The notes under the pieces were generated by a model. The model ran no database searches. It was not told the origin of the DNA and was given only the letters and a program-made list of their open reading frames with translations. Positions 25,344-35,626 of a stretch of 64,000 nt of DNA are shown one piece after another. The stretch covers positions 28,514 through 92,513 of the forward strand of contig JAPOZO010000032.1 in assembly GCA_026706025.1 (NCBI GenBank). The letters run 5' to 3'. The position numbers were made by a program, and so were the translations under genes. Position 1 is the stretch's first letter; every line of letters begins with the position of its first letter. Origin of the DNA: Candidatus Poribacteria bacterium (GTDB taxonomy: Bacteria; Poribacteria; WGA-4E; WGA-3G).

Positions 25344-26438
25344 ATGGCACAACAGAACAGCCAAGACTATTTCGTTTACGTCGGCACCTATACAGATGGA
25401 AACAGCGAAGGGATTTACGTCTACCGCTTAGACGGCGCGACGGGTGCCTTGGAATATAGCAGCAAAATAACAGGCGTTGAGAATCCATCGTTTGTAGAGA
25501 TACACCCGAGCGGACAATATCTCTATGCTGTCAACGAACTTAACGAGTTTGAAGGCAAAGATAGTGGTGCTGTCACGGCATTTTATATTCATAAAGAGAC
25601 AGGAGAGATTAGCTATCTCAACCAACGCGCGACCGGCGGTGGTGCCCCGTGCCATCTAAGTGTGGATTCGACTGGTAAATGTCTGCTCGTGGCGAATTAC
25701 GGTGGTGGCAGCGTCACTGCTTTCCCGATTGCGTCGGACGGTAGGCTGGGTGAAGCCTCCGATTTCGTGCAGCATCAGGGATCCAGCGTCAATCCACAAC
25801 GACAGATGGAACCGCACGCGCACGCGATCATGATTGATCCGGGTAATCGTTACGCTTTTTCACCCGACCTCGGGCTTGATAAAGTGCTCATCTACCAATT
25901 AGATGCGAAAAACGGGAAACTCACGCCTAATACGCAACCGTGGGCGCGTGTGCAGCCCGGTGCGGGACCTCGGCATTTCGATTTCCATCCGAACGGTCAA
26001 TATGCTTATGTAATTAACGAGATAGATTCTACATTCACTGCTTTCCGGTACGACGCGAAAGCCGGAACACTCACTGAATTCCAAACGATTTCCACACTCC
26101 CCGATGATTTCGACGGCACCAGTCATTGTGCCGATATCCACGTCCATCCTTCCGGGAAGTTCTTGTACGGGTCAAATCGTGGGCATGATAGTATTGCAAT
26201 CTGCGCGATTGATGCGGAAACGGGAATGTTGAGTTCTATCGGCTTTGAATCTACACAAGGGCAGGCACCTCGAAACTTCGGGCTGAATCCAGAAGGCACC
26301 TTCCTCTTTGCGGCAAATCAGCGGACGGATACAGTTGTTACGTTCACTATTGACGCTGAAACGGGTGAGTTGAACGCGACTGGCGATGTAGCGGAGGTGC
26401 CGACACCTGTCTGTTTGAAGATGTTGGCGTGTGGTTAG
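25344..26438 (+). CDS. Lactonase-family seven-bladed propeller (6-phosphogluconolactonase-like)
   Basis: 364 residues of the Pgl/YbhE lactonase family: FVYVGTYTDGNSEGIYVY at the start, repeated blades ending YLYAVNE, LLVANYGGGSVTAF, GPRHFDFHPNGQYAYVINE and HPSGKFLYGSNRGHDSIA. The family hydrolyses 6-phosphogluconolactone or related lactones; members in sulfatase operons may act on other sugar lactones. No signal peptide. AAGGAG precedes the ATG and the gene follows the sulfatase by 14 bases, so they are co-transcribed. Confidence 0.9.
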   Translation: MAQQNSQDYFVYVGTYTDGNSEGIYVYRLDGATGALEYSSKITGVENPSFVEIHPSGQYLYAVNELNEFEGKDSGAVTAFYIHKETGEISYLNQRATGGGAPCHLSVDSTGKCLLVANYGGGSVTAFPIASDGRLGEASDFVQHQGSSVNPQRQMEPHAHAIMIDPGNRYAFSPDLGLDKVLIYQLDAKNGKLTPNTQPWARVQPGAGPRHFDFHPNGQYAYVINEIDSTFTAFRYDAKAGTLTEFQTISTLPDDFDGTSHCADIHVHPSGKFLYGSNRGHDSIAICAIDAETGMLSSIGFESTQGQAPRNFGLNPEGTFLFAANQRTDTVVTFTIDAETGELNATGDVAEVPTPVCLKMLACG

Positions 26439-26451
26439 TTCTTTACGTTGA

Positions 26452-26475
26452 TGGGCGGGCACTGAAACCCGCCCA
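26452..26475. terminator. Bidirectional hairpin between convergent genes
   Basis: Stem TGGGCGGG / CCCGCCCA with loop CACTGAAA, located between the convergent lactonase and sulfatase genes. No T-tract. It resembles the gene-end hairpins at 10751, 38817, 44984, 56683 and 60435. Confidence 0.6.
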
Positions 26476-26481
26476 AACACA

Positions 26482-28086
26482 TTAGCGCTCGTGGCGACGC
26501 TGTCTACGAAGTTCTTGGAGTTTATCCCATGGATAGATAAGACAGCGATCCGCCCAATCTCGATAAAGTCCAGTGAGTTCTTCAAGTTTCTGTGGATGCT
26601 TAGCGGCGAGATCGTTAATTTCCGTCCGTTCCGCTTCCAGATCGTAGAGTTCCCAATCACCGGGAAACTTACAGACGAGTTTCCAGTTATCTTGTCGGAC
26701 TGCACAATTACCCTCATGTTCCCAATAGAGTACGTCTTTACCGTTACTCTTTCCATCAAAAATCGGCATTAAGCTTGTTCCCTCTAACGGCAAAATAGGT
26801 TTTCCATCGTGTTCTTCAGGATAAGTCGCGCCTGAAACCTCAAGGCATGTTGCCATGATATCTGGCAGTTGTCCGGGTTGATGCCGTAATTCTCCGGCAG
26901 CCTTTATGGCATCTGGCCAATGCGCTATTAGCGGCGTAGCAATTCCGCCTTCATGTACCCAATGTTTGTACAATCGGAAAGGGGTATTAGATAGGTTTGC
27001 CCACGGCACGCCGTAACTCTGATAAGTCGTCTCCGGCCCCGGCATGATGGTGGGGTCGTTGCCCCGATAGACGGGTTGACCATCAGAAGTCGTATCGGTA
27101 CTGATGAGTGAACCCTTGTCCCGTATTGCCGGGGGGCCACCGAGTTCTTCCGCGCAACCACCGTTATCGGCTAAAAACAGGATGAGCGTGTTATCGAGCT
27201 GTCCCGTCTCCTCCAGCGTGTCAATAATTTGTCCAATGCCTGCATCCATCCGGGTGATTTGTGCAGCGTAGACTTCCATGCGACGTTGATTCCACTCCTT
27301 ATATTCTGCTTCGGTCCAAGGTAGTTGGGAGGAATCACGTGCTGTGAGCTGCCAGGACTCATCTAAAATTCCCATCTCCCGCATCCGTGAGAGTCGTTCT
27401 TCTCGGAGTTCGTCCCATCCAGCGGCAAAACGTCCGTTGTAGCGTGCAATATCTTCTTCGTGGGCGTGCAAGGGCCAATGTGGTGCCGTGTAAGCGACAT
27501 AGGTAAAGAATGGACGTTCCGGTGTCTTTTCAGTATGATTTCGGATATACGTCGCCGCTTCATGGCTAACAGCATCCGTGAAGAAATAGCCTTCAGGGAG
27601 TTCATCGTGCTGGATACGCGTGTTATTTCGCGTGAGTGTATTCGGCTTCCAGAAGTTTGCGGCACCGGTGATAATACCGTAGTACTCGTCAAATCCGCGT
27701 TGGCAGGGCCAACTGTGTTTGGGGCCATCGGGGCCAGCGTGGCGCGAGATATGCCATTTGCCGCTCATATACGTGCCGTAGCCTTCTGAACGAACTGCAT
27801 CGGCAATAGTAATACAGCGGTCATTAAGGTCCCCACGATAGCCCTCAAGTCCGTCGTTGCCCATCATGTGTCCGACACCTGTCTGGTGTGGATGCAACCC
27901 TGTAAGCATGGAGGCACGGGATGGACAGCAGCGTGCGGTATTGTAAAACTGCGTAAACCGCAGCCCGCCAGTGGCGAGCCGGTCAAGATTTGGCGTGTGG
28001 ACTTCGCCCCCGTAGCAGCCTAAGTCGGAAAAACCCATGTCGTCGTTGAGAATGAGGACAATATTCGGTTTACTATTTTCGTTCAT
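26482..28086 (-). CDS. Type I arylsulfatase (CCPSR)
   Basis: 534 residues. ILNDDMGFSDLGCYGGE is the arylsulfatase metal site; the modification motif is C53-C-P-S-R followed by LTGLHPHQTGVGHMM; GKWHIS and FLADNGG carry further active-site residues. The start at 28086 is preceded by AGAGGTG at eight bases; a longer in-frame start at 28134 would add 16 poorly conserved residues. No signal peptide. It belongs to the large arylsulfatase A-like subgroup (500-560 residues) with a C-terminal YDLEAERTEINDLA domain. Transcribed convergently to the lactonase. Confidence 0.93.
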   Translation of the reverse strand: MNENSKPNIVLILNDDMGFSDLGCYGGEVHTPNLDRLATGGLRFTQFYNTARCCPSRASMLTGLHPHQTGVGHMMGNDGLEGYRGDLNDRCITIADAVRSEGYGTYMSGKWHISRHAGPDGPKHSWPCQRGFDEYYGIITGAANFWKPNTLTRNNTRIQHDELPEGYFFTDAVSHEAATYIRNHTEKTPERPFFTYVAYTAPHWPLHAHEEDIARYNGRFAAGWDELREERLSRMREMGILDESWQLTARDSSQLPWTEAEYKEWNQRRMEVYAAQITRMDAGIGQIIDTLEETGQLDNTLILFLADNGGCAEELGGPPAIRDKGSLISTDTTSDGQPVYRGNDPTIMPGPETTYQSYGVPWANLSNTPFRLYKHWVHEGGIATPLIAHWPDAIKAAGELRHQPGQLPDIMATCLEVSGATYPEEHDGKPILPLEGTSLMPIFDGKSNGKDVLYWEHEGNCAVRQDNWKLVCKFPGDWELYDLEAERTEINDLAAKHPQKLEELTGLYRDWADRCLIYPWDKLQELRRQRRHER

Positions 28087-28218
28087 AAAATAAGCACCTC
28101 TTCTGTTTTTATAATTTGGTGTTGTTTTTGGCAATCCAATATGCTATTATAAAAAAATAGACCCAAAACCCGAATAGAAATGACCCACGGAAATCCAGAT
28201 CCGCAAAGGAGTAAAACC

Positions 28219-28821
28219 ATGATTGCGAATTTGATTACGCTCTTCCGCCTGATTCTCGCCTTTGTTGTGATTTCCCTCTTTGGATATCACATATACTTAG
28301 ACATTTTGCTTGTTGTGCTAATCGGTTTTATCCTATTCCTTGATGCGGTTGACGGTTATGTTGCTCGCAAACTGAATCAGACTTCCGATTTTGGTGCGTT
28401 GTTTGACATCATCGGCGACCGAATTGTCGAATGCATCTTCTGGGTTTACTTCGCTGTAGTTGGGTTGATCCCATTCTGGATTCCAGTGATCGTGATTGCG
28501 CGAGGGTTTTTCACAGACGGCTTGCGAAGTGCTGCCTTTGCGCAAGGCAAAACAGCCTTCGGTGAGAACACTATGATGTCTTCCAAATGGACCCGTGCCC
28601 TTACGAGTTCACGCATAAGCCGTAGTATCTACGGCATTGCGAAAGCTGTTGCTTTCATCTATCTTGGTGGTGTTATTGCCTTCACGAATTCTGGCATTCA
28701 TCCGGAATTAATCGTCGGTCTGGAATTAGCAGGCGTAATACTCTCTGGTGTAACTGTCGCTATGTGCCTTATTCGCGGACTTCCTGTTCTGGTTGACGGT
28801 TGGAAGTATGTCAAAGAGTAA
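28219..28821 (+). CDS. CDP-alcohol phosphatidyltransferase
   Basis: 200 residues, about five membrane helices. The CDP-alcohol transferase signature D-x2-D-G-x2-A-R-x8-G-x3-D-x3-D is complete (DAVDGYVARKLNQTSDFGALFDIIGD region, about residues 45-70). The family transfers a phosphatidyl group from CDP-diacylglycerol to an alcohol such as glycerol 3-phosphate or inositol phosphate; PgsA-like function is possible but not provable here. ATG 28219 has AAGGAG seven bases upstream. The gene stands alone between opposed neighbours. Confidence 0.9.
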   Translation: MIANLITLFRLILAFVVISLFGYHIYLDILLVVLIGFILFLDAVDGYVARKLNQTSDFGALFDIIGDRIVECIFWVYFAVVGLIPFWIPVIVIARGFFTDGLRSAAFAQGKTAFGENTMMSSKWTRALTSSRISRSIYGIAKAVAFIYLGGVIAFTNSGIHPELIVGLELAGVILSGVTVAMCLIRGLPVLVDGWKYVKE

Positions 28822-28841
28822 CACCATCAGCAGCGCAGCCG

Positions 28842-31562
28842 TTATTTTAGTGACATCTGATTATCGCCGCCTGTATTTAGCAACACACGACTGCCATCTT
28901 CGCCCGCAAGTGCCGTAAACAGTGATCTTGCTGCTGAATACGCAGCTGCTGAAAGTATGCGATTTTTAAGGGTAAACATGAGCTGATAAGTGATCACATT
29001 CCCAACCTGCCTGTACTGCCGAGTCAACTCCGCATTTTCTGTAGCGTGGTGAATATCGTTTGGCAGTGTAGCCGTCCATCCATCTGGAATTTGGATGCGG
29101 ATTGCCTTTTCGATTTGCATCGGATAACCTAAGTCCAATGAATAGGTGCGTTGTTCGTTAGCAAAGGTTCCAGCGTAGTCGGCGAACTCATCAATAGGTA
29201 AGGGTAATAGCATATCGTTTCCCACCGACGTTCCATAATTCTCAACATGGAAACCGAGATTAATTGTCACCGGCACGTTTAAATCACGAAGGTTGGACAT
29301 CTCGGCCCACGCCACCTGGATGCCCGGAAATTGCTGGCTGAGTTCAGTCGTTAAGGTAGTTTTCAGGGCATTGGGATGTATCTGCTGGTATGCCCATCGG
29401 GTATTTAGATCATACTGTCCATTTGTCTGGATGTAAAGCGTGCCTTGCAGACTACCATCGTTGTCTAACGTCAATTCTGTTGTGCTGAGAAGTCGGTTGG
29501 CTTCTGATGGATAAATAGGTATCTCCACAAACTTGCCGTGTGTATCGGAGATAAGAAACCCTGTGCGCCCTTGCACGTTATATGGGAGGTCCCCATAACT
29601 ACAGGTTGCAGCTGTAGGATCCAACCATATATAAGTATTTGTGCTGGTAGGAATTGCGGCGATCATGTGGTTAAACTGGCTGAGCGAAGGTAGTGTAGTA
29701 TCAACGCGTTCGTGCGGTGCGACACTCACAAGGACCGGGTAGGCTTTGATACCCGCCAAATCGAGCATTGAAATCAGGAGTGTCGTTTTATCTTTGCAAT
29801 CCCCGTATTGCATTTGAAAAACCTCGGTGGCAGGCGAAGGTTGGTAAGCACTCCGTCCAAGTTCAATACCGACGTACCGGATGTTTGTGGTGACAAAATG
29901 ATAGATCGCGCGTATTCTCGCCGCCTCCGTCGTCAGATCGCTGGTTAGCTGCTGGACTTTTGCTTCAATATCGGTATCGGGGGCATATCTCCCTTTCGCG
30001 AGGTCTTTATACCACGCATAGACACTGTCCCAATCCTCAATTGAGGAATAGCGCAAACGTGGTACGATGTCGTTAATGTGTGGCATGCCTTCTTCCAACG
30101 TCAGCGCGGGCATCTCGCCGTACTTCCATATATAGATGAGCGTATCATTTTCTGTATGGGATATTACAGGCACCTGTGAATTTGGCTCGTTAGCAACTCC
30201 CCATTGAAGGTGCCACGCTTTGGGTATCTGAAGCGCGAAGGTGGTTTCCAGTGTTGCCTCTGTTGCCTGAAAATTATATCCGCCAGTAATCCATGTTTCT
30301 CCTCCTGGCACTTTATCTTCGAGCGTTACCTGGTACTCGATGCAGACTCCCGGTGCGAGACCAACCATAGAGATGACCTTCCACATAGCGTCAGAATAGA
30401 GGTTTTGAGCCAACAAACCGGGCGGCGTTACGTCGTTAAAGGCTTCATCGGGTGGTTGCAGGATCGTTCCATCCGCTGTGATTGTTCTTGCGATGTTTAC
30501 CTCTATATTCTGCGCAGCAGGTTGGTAAGGGATAGCAATATCCCCGTATCTCTGAATACCCCTTTCGGTGAGGATTTTAACAACTTGGTGTGTTGTGTAA
30601 CGCGACTGTCCTGTCGGCAAAACGTCGTGGCTGAAATGGTTAAATAGCACCAGCGTATCAGCGTCAGGATAGTCGCTCGCGTCAGGGGCATTCGCGATAA
30701 TATGCTCAACATCCGGCGTCAGGAGGGTGACAGGCGGTACATCGGTAACCTGCCTCGAACCGAGATTCAGTTGTGCGAGTGCTTGGAGTCGTGTCAAGGC
30801 GAGGAGGTTATCCGGATCAATTTCCAAAATTCGTTGGTATTGCAGTTGTGCCTCAAAGTACCGCTGTTGCTCTTCATAGATTGCAGCGAGTTGTTCTCCT
30901 GCCCAAGTATCCTTCGGAAATAGCCGAATGGACTCCCGTAATTCAGCGATTGCTTCACCAAGTTTACCTTGTCCGAGATAGATTAACCCCAAGTAATTGT
31001 GTAAATTTTCGCTTTCTGGACGTTCACACTTCGGATCAAGCGATAGTGCTTTGTGGAGGACCTCCACCGCCTCATCATAGCGTTCGAGTTGTTTATAGGC
31101 TAAACCGAGATGGTTTAATGCATAGAGGTTATCTCCTGAAACTCCGAGAACCCGCTCATAGTATTCAGCAGCAGCGGCGTAGTCGATTAATTTCTCAGAA
31201 AGGTATCCAGCGTATTTTAGAGCCGTGATATTCTTCGGCTTAAGAGCCAAAAAAGCAACAAATGCGTTCCTCGCGTTCTCGTATTCCTGAAGTTGATAGT
31301 ATATTTCCGCTATTTTGCGTTGGATCTCGCTGGCATTCGGTCGGAGCGTAATAGCCGTTTCGTAAGCAGCAAGTGCTGCACGCAGGTCACCCTGTTTTAG
31401 TTCATTATTGCCTGTCTCAATCAGCTTCTGCCACTGCCGGCCGCGCTCCACCACCGGGTCAACTATTGGTGGTGGAGATGAATTTTGCGAGAAGATTGTG
31501 CATCCGGTGATAAGAAAAAGTAGACTTAACAGCCAAAATGTATGGTTTTTATGAAACATCAT
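28842..31562 (-). CDS. Lipoprotein with TPR, DUF3857 and transglutaminase-like domains
   Basis: About 906 residues. A lipobox (LLFLITGC) gives a lipid-anchored N-terminus. Residues about 35-270 are TPR repeats; about 300-480 resemble DUF3857 (GDIAIPYQPAAQNIEV...); about 520-640 form a transglutaminase-like core with Cys in MQYGDCKDKTTL, His in FNHMIAAIP and Asp in WLDPTAATC, the expected catalytic triad. The C-terminus is a beta-rich DUF3858-like region. Such proteins are periplasmic or outer-membrane-facing, of unknown substrate. Start options ATG 31562 or 31559 follow GGAG; a GTG at 31565 is also in frame. It is convergent with the CDP-alcohol transferase. Confidence 0.9.
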   Translation of the reverse strand: MMFHKNHTFWLLSLLFLITGCTIFSQNSSPPPIVDPVVERGRQWQKLIETGNNELKQGDLRAALAAYETAITLRPNASEIQRKIAEIYYQLQEYENARNAFVAFLALKPKNITALKYAGYLSEKLIDYAAAAEYYERVLGVSGDNLYALNHLGLAYKQLERYDEAVEVLHKALSLDPKCERPESENLHNYLGLIYLGQGKLGEAIAELRESIRLFPKDTWAGEQLAAIYEEQQRYFEAQLQYQRILEIDPDNLLALTRLQALAQLNLGSRQVTDVPPVTLLTPDVEHIIANAPDASDYPDADTLVLFNHFSHDVLPTGQSRYTTHQVVKILTERGIQRYGDIAIPYQPAAQNIEVNIARTITADGTILQPPDEAFNDVTPPGLLAQNLYSDAMWKVISMVGLAPGVCIEYQVTLEDKVPGGETWITGGYNFQATEATLETTFALQIPKAWHLQWGVANEPNSQVPVISHTENDTLIYIWKYGEMPALTLEEGMPHINDIVPRLRYSSIEDWDSVYAWYKDLAKGRYAPDTDIEAKVQQLTSDLTTEAARIRAIYHFVTTNIRYVGIELGRSAYQPSPATEVFQMQYGDCKDKTTLLISMLDLAGIKAYPVLVSVAPHERVDTTLPSLSQFNHMIAAIPTSTNTYIWLDPTAATCSYGDLPYNVQGRTGFLISDTHGKFVEIPIYPSEANRLLSTTELTLDNDGSLQGTLYIQTNGQYDLNTRWAYQQIHPNALKTTLTTELSQQFPGIQVAWAEMSNLRDLNVPVTINLGFHVENYGTSVGNDMLLPLPIDEFADYAGTFANEQRTYSLDLGYPMQIEKAIRIQIPDGWTATLPNDIHHATENAELTRQYRQVGNVITYQLMFTLKNRILSAAAYSAARSLFTALAGEDGSRVLLNTGGDNQMSLK

Positions 31563-31610
31563 CACTCTCCAAGGAGGAGATCCATCCTTTAGGTTGTGGC
31601 ACTTTGTCCT

Positions 31611-32138
31611 CTAATAATTCTGGTAGCCAACCTCTTGCAGACGCGCTGCTTTCTCGGCGACACCATCACTCAACTTCGCTTTATACGCCAACAATTTTGC
31701 ATCAAGTTCAGGGAATTGGAGTGCCAGAATTTGAACAGCAAATAGCCCTGCATTTCTCGCACCACCGGAGCCGATTGCCATTGTTCCGACAGGAATACCC
31801 GGCGGCATCTGGACTGTAGCATACAGCGCATCTACCCCGTCAAGCGGTCCGCCGTCAATCGGCACACCGATGACCGGTAGCGTCGTGTGTGCTGCGATGA
31901 CACCTGCAAGATGTGCGGCACGTCCGGCACCAGCGATAATTACCTGTCCCCCTTCCGCTTTAATCCTCTCTGTCCACGCTGTTGTCCGTTCTGGTGAGCG
32001 GTGTGCGGAAGAGATCGTTATCTCGAACGGGATCTCAAATTCTTCTAAAACCTTTGCGGCTTCTGCCATTTTTTCCAAGTCGGAATCGCTTCCCATCACG
32101 ATACCGACAAGGGGAGTCTTTTGTTCTTGAAGCGACAT
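31611..32138 (-). CDS. purE: N5-carboxyaminoimidazole ribonucleotide mutase (PurE)
   Basis: 175 residues. The PurE signature GIVMGSDSDLEKM, the SSAHRSPERT loop with the catalytic His, and GAGRAAHLAGVIAAHTTLPVIGVP are all present. It converts N5-CAIR to CAIR in purine biosynthesis in the cytoplasm. The partner purK is not adjacent. It ends 48 bases before the lipoprotein gene. A TTATCAG repeat element occupies the upstream gap. Confidence 0.96.
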   Translation of the reverse strand: MSLQEQKTPLVGIVMGSDSDLEKMAEAAKVLEEFEIPFEITISSAHRSPERTTAWTERIKAEGGQVIIAGAGRAAHLAGVIAAHTTLPVIGVPIDGGPLDGVDALYATVQMPPGIPVGTMAIGSGGARNAGLFAVQILALQFPELDAKLLAYKAKLSDGVAEKAARLQEVGYQNY

Positions 32139-32165
32139 ATCTGTATCTGTACCTCTTTTAGAGTT

Positions 32166-32293
32166 GTCAGTTATCAGTTATCAGTTATCAGTTACAAGAG
32201 GTTTTGGATAATTTCAAGGTCTCTTTCTGAAAACTGAAAGATTTTTTTCGCAGAAAAAAATCGTACTGATGACTAATAACTATTGATAAATAA
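32166..32293. repeat. TTATCAG heptamer repeat element
   Basis: 32166-32194 is about 3.5 tandem copies of a heptamer (CAGTTAT); 32263-32293 carries the inverse (ACTGATGACTAATAACTATTGATAA). Together they form an inverted array between purE and the MBL gene, and related arrays occur at 33601, 35627 and 51884. The right end overlaps the 3' end of the MBL gene. Confidence 0.7.
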
Positions 32294-33071
32294 TATGAGA
32301 ATTTCTCTCAATAATCAATGGTTCGGGACCGCCTGACGGAAACTGTGCTGCCCACTCGTTCGGATCATAATCACGGGTAACGAAACAGGCACGATGCACC
32401 GGAACTGCATGCTTCAGTCCGATCCGCGTCGCCATTTTGACGCACCCATCATAGAACGGAAATTCACCCTCAGTTGGGTGGTTCGTCAGAAAACCGATGT
32501 CCGGTTTATGTGCTGCCACTGCTGAAATTAGTGCGTCGTGTTCTGCGAAATTATTGATTGGATCGCCGCTGAAGTAAAGTGTTACGCCATTACTGACAAT
32601 CACATATCCCAAATGCGTCACATCAGGTGGTGCTATGTCAGCAGAAGCATCGCCGTCAGGCGGTTTGGCATAGACGGCATGTACGGTGAGACCGTTGAGT
32701 GTCGTAGATTCTCCGGCACAGACCTCCGAGATGTTCGCAGCGGCGACATCTGTTTCAGCGAAAATTTGACGCACACTCTCTTCGGGCCCCACAAACTGTA
32801 TCGCATTGGAAGTTTCCCACATCCGACGTATAGATTCTGGGCAGGTGTGATCTCCATGTGCGTGTGTCAAGAGCACAAAATCAGTTGGAAGTGCCGATTC
32901 ATCGAGCGGCGGCTCGGTATGAATAAAACGGTCAGCGGGACGTTCCCGCGGAAAATAAGGGTCAATTTGGACAATGGTCCCAGTTGGATTCTTTAAGGCA
33001 AAACTGCTCTGTTCAAACCAGTGAACAGCAACGGATCCTTCCGGCACCTTCAATTCAACAAGTGGATGCAT
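32280..33071 (-). CDS. MBL-fold metal-dependent hydrolase (UlaG-like)
   Basis: About 263 residues from the ATG at 33071, which follows AAGGAAAG. VHWFEQSSFALK and QIDPYFP at the start and LLTHAHGDHT (HxHxDH metal-binding motif, about residue 70) identify a metallo-beta-lactamase-fold hydrolase. Metal ligands also likely include FSGDP. The closest pattern is UlaG/YtkL-like hydrolases that act on lactones or phosphodiesters. Longer in-frame starts exist upstream to 33188 but lack family similarity. Confidence 0.88.
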   Translation of the reverse strand: MHPLVELKVPEGSVAVHWFEQSSFALKNPTGTIVQIDPYFPRERPADRFIHTEPPLDESALPTDFVLLTHAHGDHTCPESIRRMWETSNAIQFVGPEESVRQIFAETDVAAANISEVCAGESTTLNGLTVHAVYAKPPDGDASADIAPPDVTHLGYVIVSNGVTLYFSGDPINNFAEHDALISAVAAHKPDIGFLTNHPTEGEFPFYDGCVKMATRIGLKHAVPVHRACFVTRDYDPNEWAAQFPSGGPEPLIIERNSHIIYQ

Positions 33072-33199
33072 ACTTTTAACTTTCCTTGCGGTTCGGTCAG
33101 GCGAGATTCTTATTTGACGTTCCAAGGCGTAATCTGAAGAAATCCGCAGAAACACCCAAGTAAATACCCCAAGCAAAAACCCCTCCATTACATTACGGA

Positions 33200-33586
33200 C
33201 TACGGTTTTTTAGTACTAACTTTCGTTTTTTTATAATAGAGATAGACCGCCAGCACTCCGGCGATTGATCCAAGCACATCTGCCACCCAATCTGCAAAGG
33301 TAGCGTATCTACCGGGGACGAATGTCTGATGCCATTCATCGCTCGCGCCATAGAGAATTGAGAGCACCGCTGCAACAAGCCATATAAGTTTTGATGGTAT
33401 TATCGCGGGTTTCGCCTTTACGAAGGCTATGGCGAGTAGTCCACCCAGTATGGCATATTCAATAAAATGGTAGAGTTTGTCAATCGTCAGCCACTCAAAT
33501 TCCGGCATCGGCAGCTGCGATTGCTCCAAAGACGAGACCGAAAAAATAAGTGCCATGTACAGCAGAGACAGGATCCAGTATCTCAT
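33200..33586 (-). CDS. VanZ-like family membrane protein
   Basis: 128 residues, four membrane helices (MRYWILSLLYMALIFSVSS; FIEYAILGGLLAIAF; IWLVAAVLSILYGASDEWHQ; WVADVLGSIAGVLAVYLYY). Conserved VanZ residues appear in DKLYHFIEYAILGGL and SDEWHQTFVPGR. VanZ-family proteins influence teicoplanin resistance in enterococci, but most members have unknown roles in the cell envelope. No strong Shine-Dalgarno is seen. Confidence 0.85.
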   Translation of the reverse strand: MRYWILSLLYMALIFSVSSLEQSQLPMPEFEWLTIDKLYHFIEYAILGGLLAIAFVKAKPAIIPSKLIWLVAAVLSILYGASDEWHQTFVPGRYATFADWVADVLGSIAGVLAVYLYYKKTKVSTKKP

Positions 33587-33600
33587 GGTTTTAAGAGTGC

Positions 33601-33653
33601 CAGTTGTTAGTTGTCAGTTTTAACTGAAAACTGATAACCGATAACTGATAACT
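33601..33653. repeat. Palindromic heptamer element (CAGTT...AACTG)
   Basis: CAGTTGTTAGTTGTCAGTTTT is followed by the inverse AACTGAAAACTGATAACCGATAACTG, forming a long imperfect hairpin between the VanZ-like gene and the dehydratase stop. Same family as 32166-32293. Confidence 0.7.
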
Positions 33654-35616
33654 ATTTCAAAGCATTGAGGATCGCGTCTACGTCGTAGACGCAGCCGCCC
33701 CATGTGCCACCACCGACGGATTGTAGTGCTGCCCAGAGTCGCGTATCATCTGGTAACGCTTCGTCCGGCGAGAGATCGGGTCGCGCCTGACGTTCCGCTA
33801 ACACGCGTTCACCGACTTCAGCACCGAAATTCTCGCTGCCATGCCCGACCAAATTAATACTCCCCTCAAGTCGTCGGGTATCAATCTCAATCTGAATTGT
33901 GTCACCATCAAGCACTTTGCCGATCGGACCCCCAGCGAGTGCCTCCGGTCCGACGTGTCCGATACATGCACCCGTTGAGACGCCAGAGAACCGGGCATCC
34001 GTAATCAAGGCGATGTCTTTACCGAATGAAAGGTGTTTCAATGCTGCTGTTATCTGATAAACTTCCTCCATGCCTGTCCCTTGCGGACCGCGACAACACA
34101 GCACCATAATGTCTCCCGGTTGGATCTTAACTTCTCCCTGACCTTTAAGGGTCTGTATTGCATCGGATTCCCGGACAAAGACCCGTGCCGGTCCCGTCAT
34201 CCGATACACACCGTCGGCATCAACGACGCTCGGGTCAATCGCAGTGCTTTTAATGACGGATCCCTCTGGTGCGAGGTTCCCACGCGGAAATGTGACAGTG
34301 CTCGTCAATCCTGCTGCTTCAGCGGCATCTGGATTTAGAATTACGGCGTCGGCGGGTACGTTATCCCGATCTTCCAGAATTTCTCGGACACGCGCGCGCC
34401 GTTCAGAGGCTGCCCACCAATCGAGGTTACTACCGAGAGTTTCGCCTGTTGCGGTGAGTACGTCTTCGTTGAGGCATCCTAATTCTCGCAGATGGAGCAT
34501 TACTTCAGGCACGCCGCCTGCAAGGAAGACTCGGACTGTTGGATGCCCAACGGGTCCGTTGGGTAGGACATCGACAAGCCGCGGGACGCTCTGATTCACC
34601 TCAGTCCAATCATCTATCGTCGGCCGTTGGAGTCCTGCAGCATGTGCAATCGCGGGGATATGCAACAAGAGGTTTGTTGAACCGCCAAACGCGGCATGCA
34701 CGACCATGGCGTTCCGAATCGCTGCCGGTGTAACGATATCGTTCATCGTCAACCCTTTTGCAGCCAGATTCACGACAGCGCGTGCAGAACGGAGTCCCAT
34801 ATCCGACCAGATATTCTGACCAGACGGTGCTAATGCCGTATGTGTTAAGCTCATTCCCAACGCTTCACCGACAACTTGTGAAGTCGCCGCAGTTCCCAAA
34901 AATTGACAGCCACCGCCGGGAGTTGCACAAGCACGACATCCCATGTCCGCTGCGTCTTGGAGGCTAATTTCACCGTGTGCGAAACGGGCACCGATTGTCT
35001 GGATTTTCCCAGCATCTTCGCCTGTCGTAGGTGGTAATGTCACACCCCCTGGAACAAGGACTGCGGGAAGTTCCCGCATGGCGGCGAGTGCCATCATCAT
35101 CGCAGGCAACCCTTTATCGCAGGTGGCAACACCGACAACGCCTTTCCGTGTGGGTAGGGAACGGATGAGTCGGCGGAAGATCTGTGCTGCGTCGTTCCGG
35201 TAAGCGAGACTGTCCATCATGCCGACGGTGCCTTGTGTGCGTCCATCGCACGGATCGGAGCAGTAGCCTGCAAACGGAATCGCCGCGAGGTTCTTCAATT
35301 CGTGCGCGACCGCCTGCATGAGAAGCCCGACTTCCCAATGTCCGGTATGATATCCAAGCGCAATAGGGCTGCCGTCAGGCGCACGGATACCGCCTTGTGT
35401 GCTGAGAATCAGGAATTCCTCGCGTCGCAGCTCGGTTGGAGCCCAGCCCATGGCGGCGTTGTGGGTCAAGCCAAATACGTCGCCACTCGGTCGATTGAGA
35501 AGCATCTCTGCGGTGAGCGGCAGACTGCCTTCGGGACCGGCGGCGTGCGTCTGAATATCATAAATCTCGCTATCGCCGGTTTCTAAGATGTCAGTGTAGT
35601 TAATCTGTTTTGCCAT
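33652..35616 (-). CDS. YjhG/YagF-family dehydratase (D-xylonate dehydratase type)
   Basis: 654 residues of the IlvD/Edd dehydratase superfamily; the length and the [24 protein letters not shown] N-terminal half match the YjhG/YagF subgroup (about 655 residues). Iron-sulfur cluster cysteines are seen in [21 protein letters not shown] and [12 protein letters not shown]. Substrate-binding strings [14 protein letters not shown] [15 protein letters not shown] and [17 protein letters not shown] are intact. YjhG/YagF enzymes dehydrate D-xylonate; this protein probably acts on a related sugar acid in the pathway implied by the neighbouring sulfatases and dehydrogenases. Confidence 0.93.
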   Translation of the reverse strand: MAKQINYTDILETGDSEIYDIQTHAAGPEGSLPLTAEMLLNRPSGDVFGLTHNAAMGWAPTELRREEFLILSTQGGIRAPDGSPIALGYHTGHWEVGLLMQAVAHELKNLAAIPFAGYCSDPCDGRTQGTVGMMDSLAYRNDAAQIFRRLIRSLPTRKGVVGVATCDKGLPAMMMALAAMRELPAVLVPGGVTLPPTTGEDAGKIQTIGARFAHGEISLQDAADMGCRACATPGGGCQFLGTAATSQVVGEALGMSLTHTALAPSGQNIWSDMGLRSARAVVNLAAKGLTMNDIVTPAAIRNAMVVHAAFGGSTNLLLHIPAIAHAAGLQRPTIDDWTEVNQSVPRLVDVLPNGPVGHPTVRVFLAGGVPEVMLHLRELGCLNEDVLTATGETLGSNLDWWAASERRARVREILEDRDNVPADAVILNPDAAEAAGLTSTVTFPRGNLAPEGSVIKSTAIDPSVVDADGVYRMTGPARVFVRESDAIQTLKGQGEVKIQPGDIMVLCCRGPQGTGMEEVYQITAALKHLSFGKDIALITDARFSGVSTGACIGHVGPEALAGGPIGKVLDGDTIQIEIDTRRLEGSINLVGHGSENFGAEVGERVLAERQARPDLSPDEALPDDTRLWAALQSVGGGTWGGCVYDVDAILNALK

Positions 35617-35626
35617 TATTCGTTTT

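Noticed and set aside
33193..33378. Short minus-strand frame inside the VanZ-like gene
   Set aside because: It is an alternative frame of a gene with clear family motifs.
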